NCBI GenBank assembly: GCA_029238785.1
Contig: JAQWFN010000021.1
Coordinates: 1 to 34,847, forward strand
Direction of reading: 5' to 3'
From: Flavobacteriales bacterium
Lineage (GTDB): Bacteria; Bacteroidota; Bacteroidia; Flavobacteriales_D; Sanyastnellaceae
Length of the DNA: 34,847 bases
The position numbers and the translations under genes are program-made. The notes beneath the pieces are model-generated. The model made no database searches and was not told where the DNA came from. It worked only from the letters and a program-made list of their open reading frames with translations. Positions 33,126-34,847 of the stretch are shown here, one piece after another. How positions within the stretch are numbered: position 1 is the stretch's first letter; the number at the start of each line of letters is the position of its first letter.

Positions 33126-34847
33126 TTGAATCTGTTCTCAAGACAGGTGCTGACGGCACTTACCACCCTACTGCTGACGGCCACTCATGTAGAGGCACAA
33201 GATCGTTTTTGGATTGGAACCAATGGAAATTGGGCCGATACAAACAATTGGTCTGCCACCATGAACGGAGCCGGAGGAGCGTCGCTCCCGAATGAATTCA
33301 CTACAGTTCATTTTTCATCCAACAATCAAGAAATTAACGTTTATGCAAGCCAAAATGTTGTGTTGAAAAACATGCACATTGAGGCTAATCGCGTGCGTTT
33401 TCATTTGGATGATGACCTTTTGGTTTATGGGTATTTAAGCGCAACAAACACCCTTGATATCGAGGGCACAGGCAAGCTGCACTTTAAAGGAACAAGGGAA
33501 CATCGACTCGAGGTTCAAGACCTTATTGAAGCTGATGTTTATCTCGACGAAGGAAGCCTTCATTTGGATGAGCAACTGCTACTTCAAAATGATAAAAACT
33601 TGCACATCCTTGGTGAGGCCCTTTTCACCAATGGAAATGCCATCATCCTTGGGGGAATTTATGCGCCAAACAGCCACTGCTACTTGGATGTTTATGGAAG
33701 TAAAATCATTGTTCAAGAAGCGGCGAATATTCACCCATCAATTGAGGTCAATCAAAGCGAACAGACACTTTGGATCAGTAAGGGGGTAGACGCTAACCAA
33801 GTTCAAGCCGGACAATTGACCACGAGCTATCAAGGAAACAGGGTGAATACCTGTGGAACTGGTCCAGGAGAAACGTCTTTTACTATTGACGCTGTTGTTC
33901 TCTCTGATTATAATGGACAAAACATCAGCTGTAATGGTGCAGAAGATGGAGAAGCCTTTGTAACGGTTGTTGGTGGTGTTGGTCCGTTTACATTCACCTG
34001 GATTGGAGCTGATGCTACGGTATTTACCCAAAATTTTTCCGACCTCGGACCAGGAACCTACACTGTTGTCGTTACCGATGTTGGCCAAGGAATCAATTGT
34101 GTGGATAACGTTCAAATGACAGAACCATCTCCGTTAACAACTTTTGCGTTCAGCCAATCGCCGCCATCATGTGGCAATATTTGCGACGGAACAGGAAACC
34201 CAATTATTGTTGGAGGGGTGCCAGGATACACATTCGATTGGTCTAGTGGAGAAACAACGTCTACTGCTAACTTGCTTTGTGCAGGACCAAATAGTCTTAC
34301 TGTGACCGACCTTAACGGATGCGAGTTTAATGCGAACTTTACCATCAACTTTGAAGACATTCTAGCTAACGTAAGCATTACTGATGTAGATTGCTTTGGA
34401 CAAGCTACGGGTGCCGCTGTGAGTAACCCTAGCGGCGGGGATGGCGGACCTTATGATTTTAGCTGGTCAACATCACCCAGCACAAACAATTCAATTGGCG
34501 GACAGTCAGCTGGAGATATTACTTTAACCATTAGCGATGGAAACGGCTGTAGTATTGACACTACCTTTACTATTCAAAGTCCTGATGAGCTCATTATTGC
34601 TGAAGATCTTATCGTTAACGAATCATGCCCAGTGTCTTTCGATGGAAGCATCGATGTTAGCGTTTCTGGAGGAGTTGGACCTTACAACATTACATGGACG
34701 GGTCCGGACGGTTTTAGCTCGAACGATGAAGATATTAGCGCACTTGGCAACGGAACATATACACTAATTGTTGAAGATGACAACGGCTGTATTGTGAACC
34801 AAAACTTTGATGTTACTGTGCCCGACCCTATCGTGATTGATGGCATA
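33126..34847 (+). CDS. SprB-repeat surface adhesin, 5' part (runs off the window)
   Basis: An open frame of 574 codons continues past the window end. The best start is a TTG at 33126; the frame has no ATG before the signal peptide, whose core ALTTLLLTATHVEA is followed by QDRFWIGTNGNW. Residues 26–240 form a beta-solenoid-like passenger region (VYLDEGSLHLDEQLLL). From about 255, four SprB-like repeats of 75–85 residues are visible, each with an SCNG/DC..G-type start, a GG-x-GPY-x-x-x-W core (GGVGPFTFTW, GGVPGYTFDW, GGDGGPYDFSW, GGVGPYNITW), a GTYT-like strand and a DxNGC end. By analogy to SprB it should be a cell-surface adhesin exported by T9SS, probably with a type B sorting domain beyond the window. 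It follows PorP/SprF in the same direction. Confidence 0.88.
   Translation, partial: MNLFSRQVLTALTTLLLTATHVEAQDRFWIGTNGNWADTNNWSATMNGAGGASLPNEFTTVHFSSNNQEINVYASQNVVLKNMHIEANRVRFHLDDDLLVYGYLSATNTLDIEGTGKLHFKGTREHRLEVQDLIEADVYLDEGSLHLDEQLLLQNDKNLHILGEALFTNGNAIILGGIYAPNSHCYLDVYGSKIIVQEAANIHPSIEVNQSEQTLWISKGVDANQVQAGQLTTSYQGNRVNTCGTGPGETSFTIDAVVLSDYNGQNISCNGAEDGEAFVTVVGGVGPFTFTWIGADATVFTQNFSDLGPGTYTVVVTDVGQGINCVDNVQMTEPSPLTTFAFSQSPPSCGNICDGTGNPIIVGGVPGYTFDWSSGETTSTANLLCAGPNSLTVTDLNGCEFNANFTINFEDILANVSITDVDCFGQATGAAVSNPSGGDGGPYDFSWSTSPSTNNSIGGQSAGDITLTISDGNGCSIDTTFTIQSPDELIIAEDLIVNESCPVSFDGSIDVSVSGGVGPYNITWTGPDGFSSNDEDISALGNGTYTLIVEDDNGCIVNQNFDVTVPDPIVIDGI

Noticed and set aside
33454-33789. 111-residue + strand open frame
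   Set aside because: Wrong frame within the SprB-like adhesin; the adhesin frame runs open across it and has recognisable repeats.
1-34847. tRNA or rRNA genes
   Set aside because: No cloverleaf-like or conserved rRNA sequence was recognised by eye; a tRNAscan/Infernal run would be needed to exclude them formally.

Overview
The window looks like a chromosomal segment from a Bacteroidota bacterium, most likely a Flavobacteriia/Cryomorphaceae-type marine lineage. Several secreted proteins carry type IX secretion (T9SS) sorting domains of type A or type B. There is a PorP/SprF-like protein, SprB-like repeats, a DUF4175–ATPase–ybeY–mnmG cluster, and several promoters fitting the phylum's TAnnTTTG −7 element. 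Shine-Dalgarno sites are mostly weak. The family calls come from reading the proteins and their motifs; no database search was possible.

Layout. (1) 1–630: the C-terminal part of a DUF6371/toprim-like protein typical of mobile elements. It begins abruptly next to a strong terminator, so it is probably a decayed remnant. (2) 655–1880: an outer-membrane beta-barrel protein with its terminator, and a tiny Cys/Lys-rich protein. (3) 1939–7790: a leftward three-gene unit of a secreted MORN-repeat protein, a soluble histidine kinase with about seven PAS domains, and a LytTR response regulator. (4) 7791–8255: the only gene-free stretch above 300 bp, AT-rich and packed with copies of TTATGAACA/TTATAAACA and GTTAACAAG in both orientations. 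(5) 8256–10303: rpiB overlapping an M28 peptidase gene. (6) 10305–13140: a TlpA-like lipoprotein and an ALDH7 aldehyde dehydrogenase, both leftward. (7) 13327–19433: leftward DUF4175, RsbW-like ATPase, ybeY and mnmG, with mnmG flanked on both sides by parS-type palindromes. (8) 19544–25115: two divergent T9SS cargo proteins. (9) 25228–31000: DUF502, a DMT transporter, HemW, an M1 aminopeptidase lipoprotein and a small biotin carrier protein. (10) 31114–34847: a type B T9SS cargo protein, a PorP/SprF protein and the start of a large SprB-repeat adhesin that runs off the window.

The most interesting reading is replication related. Two near-perfect parS sites (13331–13346 and 15233–15248) lie 5–7 kb from the repeat-rich, divergently flanked region at 7791–8255. 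Small hand counts suggest C exceeds G on the + strand in leftward genes left of this region, while leftward genes to its right are closer to parity or G-rich. Together these suggest that the window is near the chromosome origin and that 7791–8255 is a candidate oriC with non-classical DnaA-box-like repeats. This is inference: no classical TTATCCACA boxes and no dnaA, dnaN, parA or parB gene are visible. The second notable region is the T9SS/gliding-type surface module at the right end.
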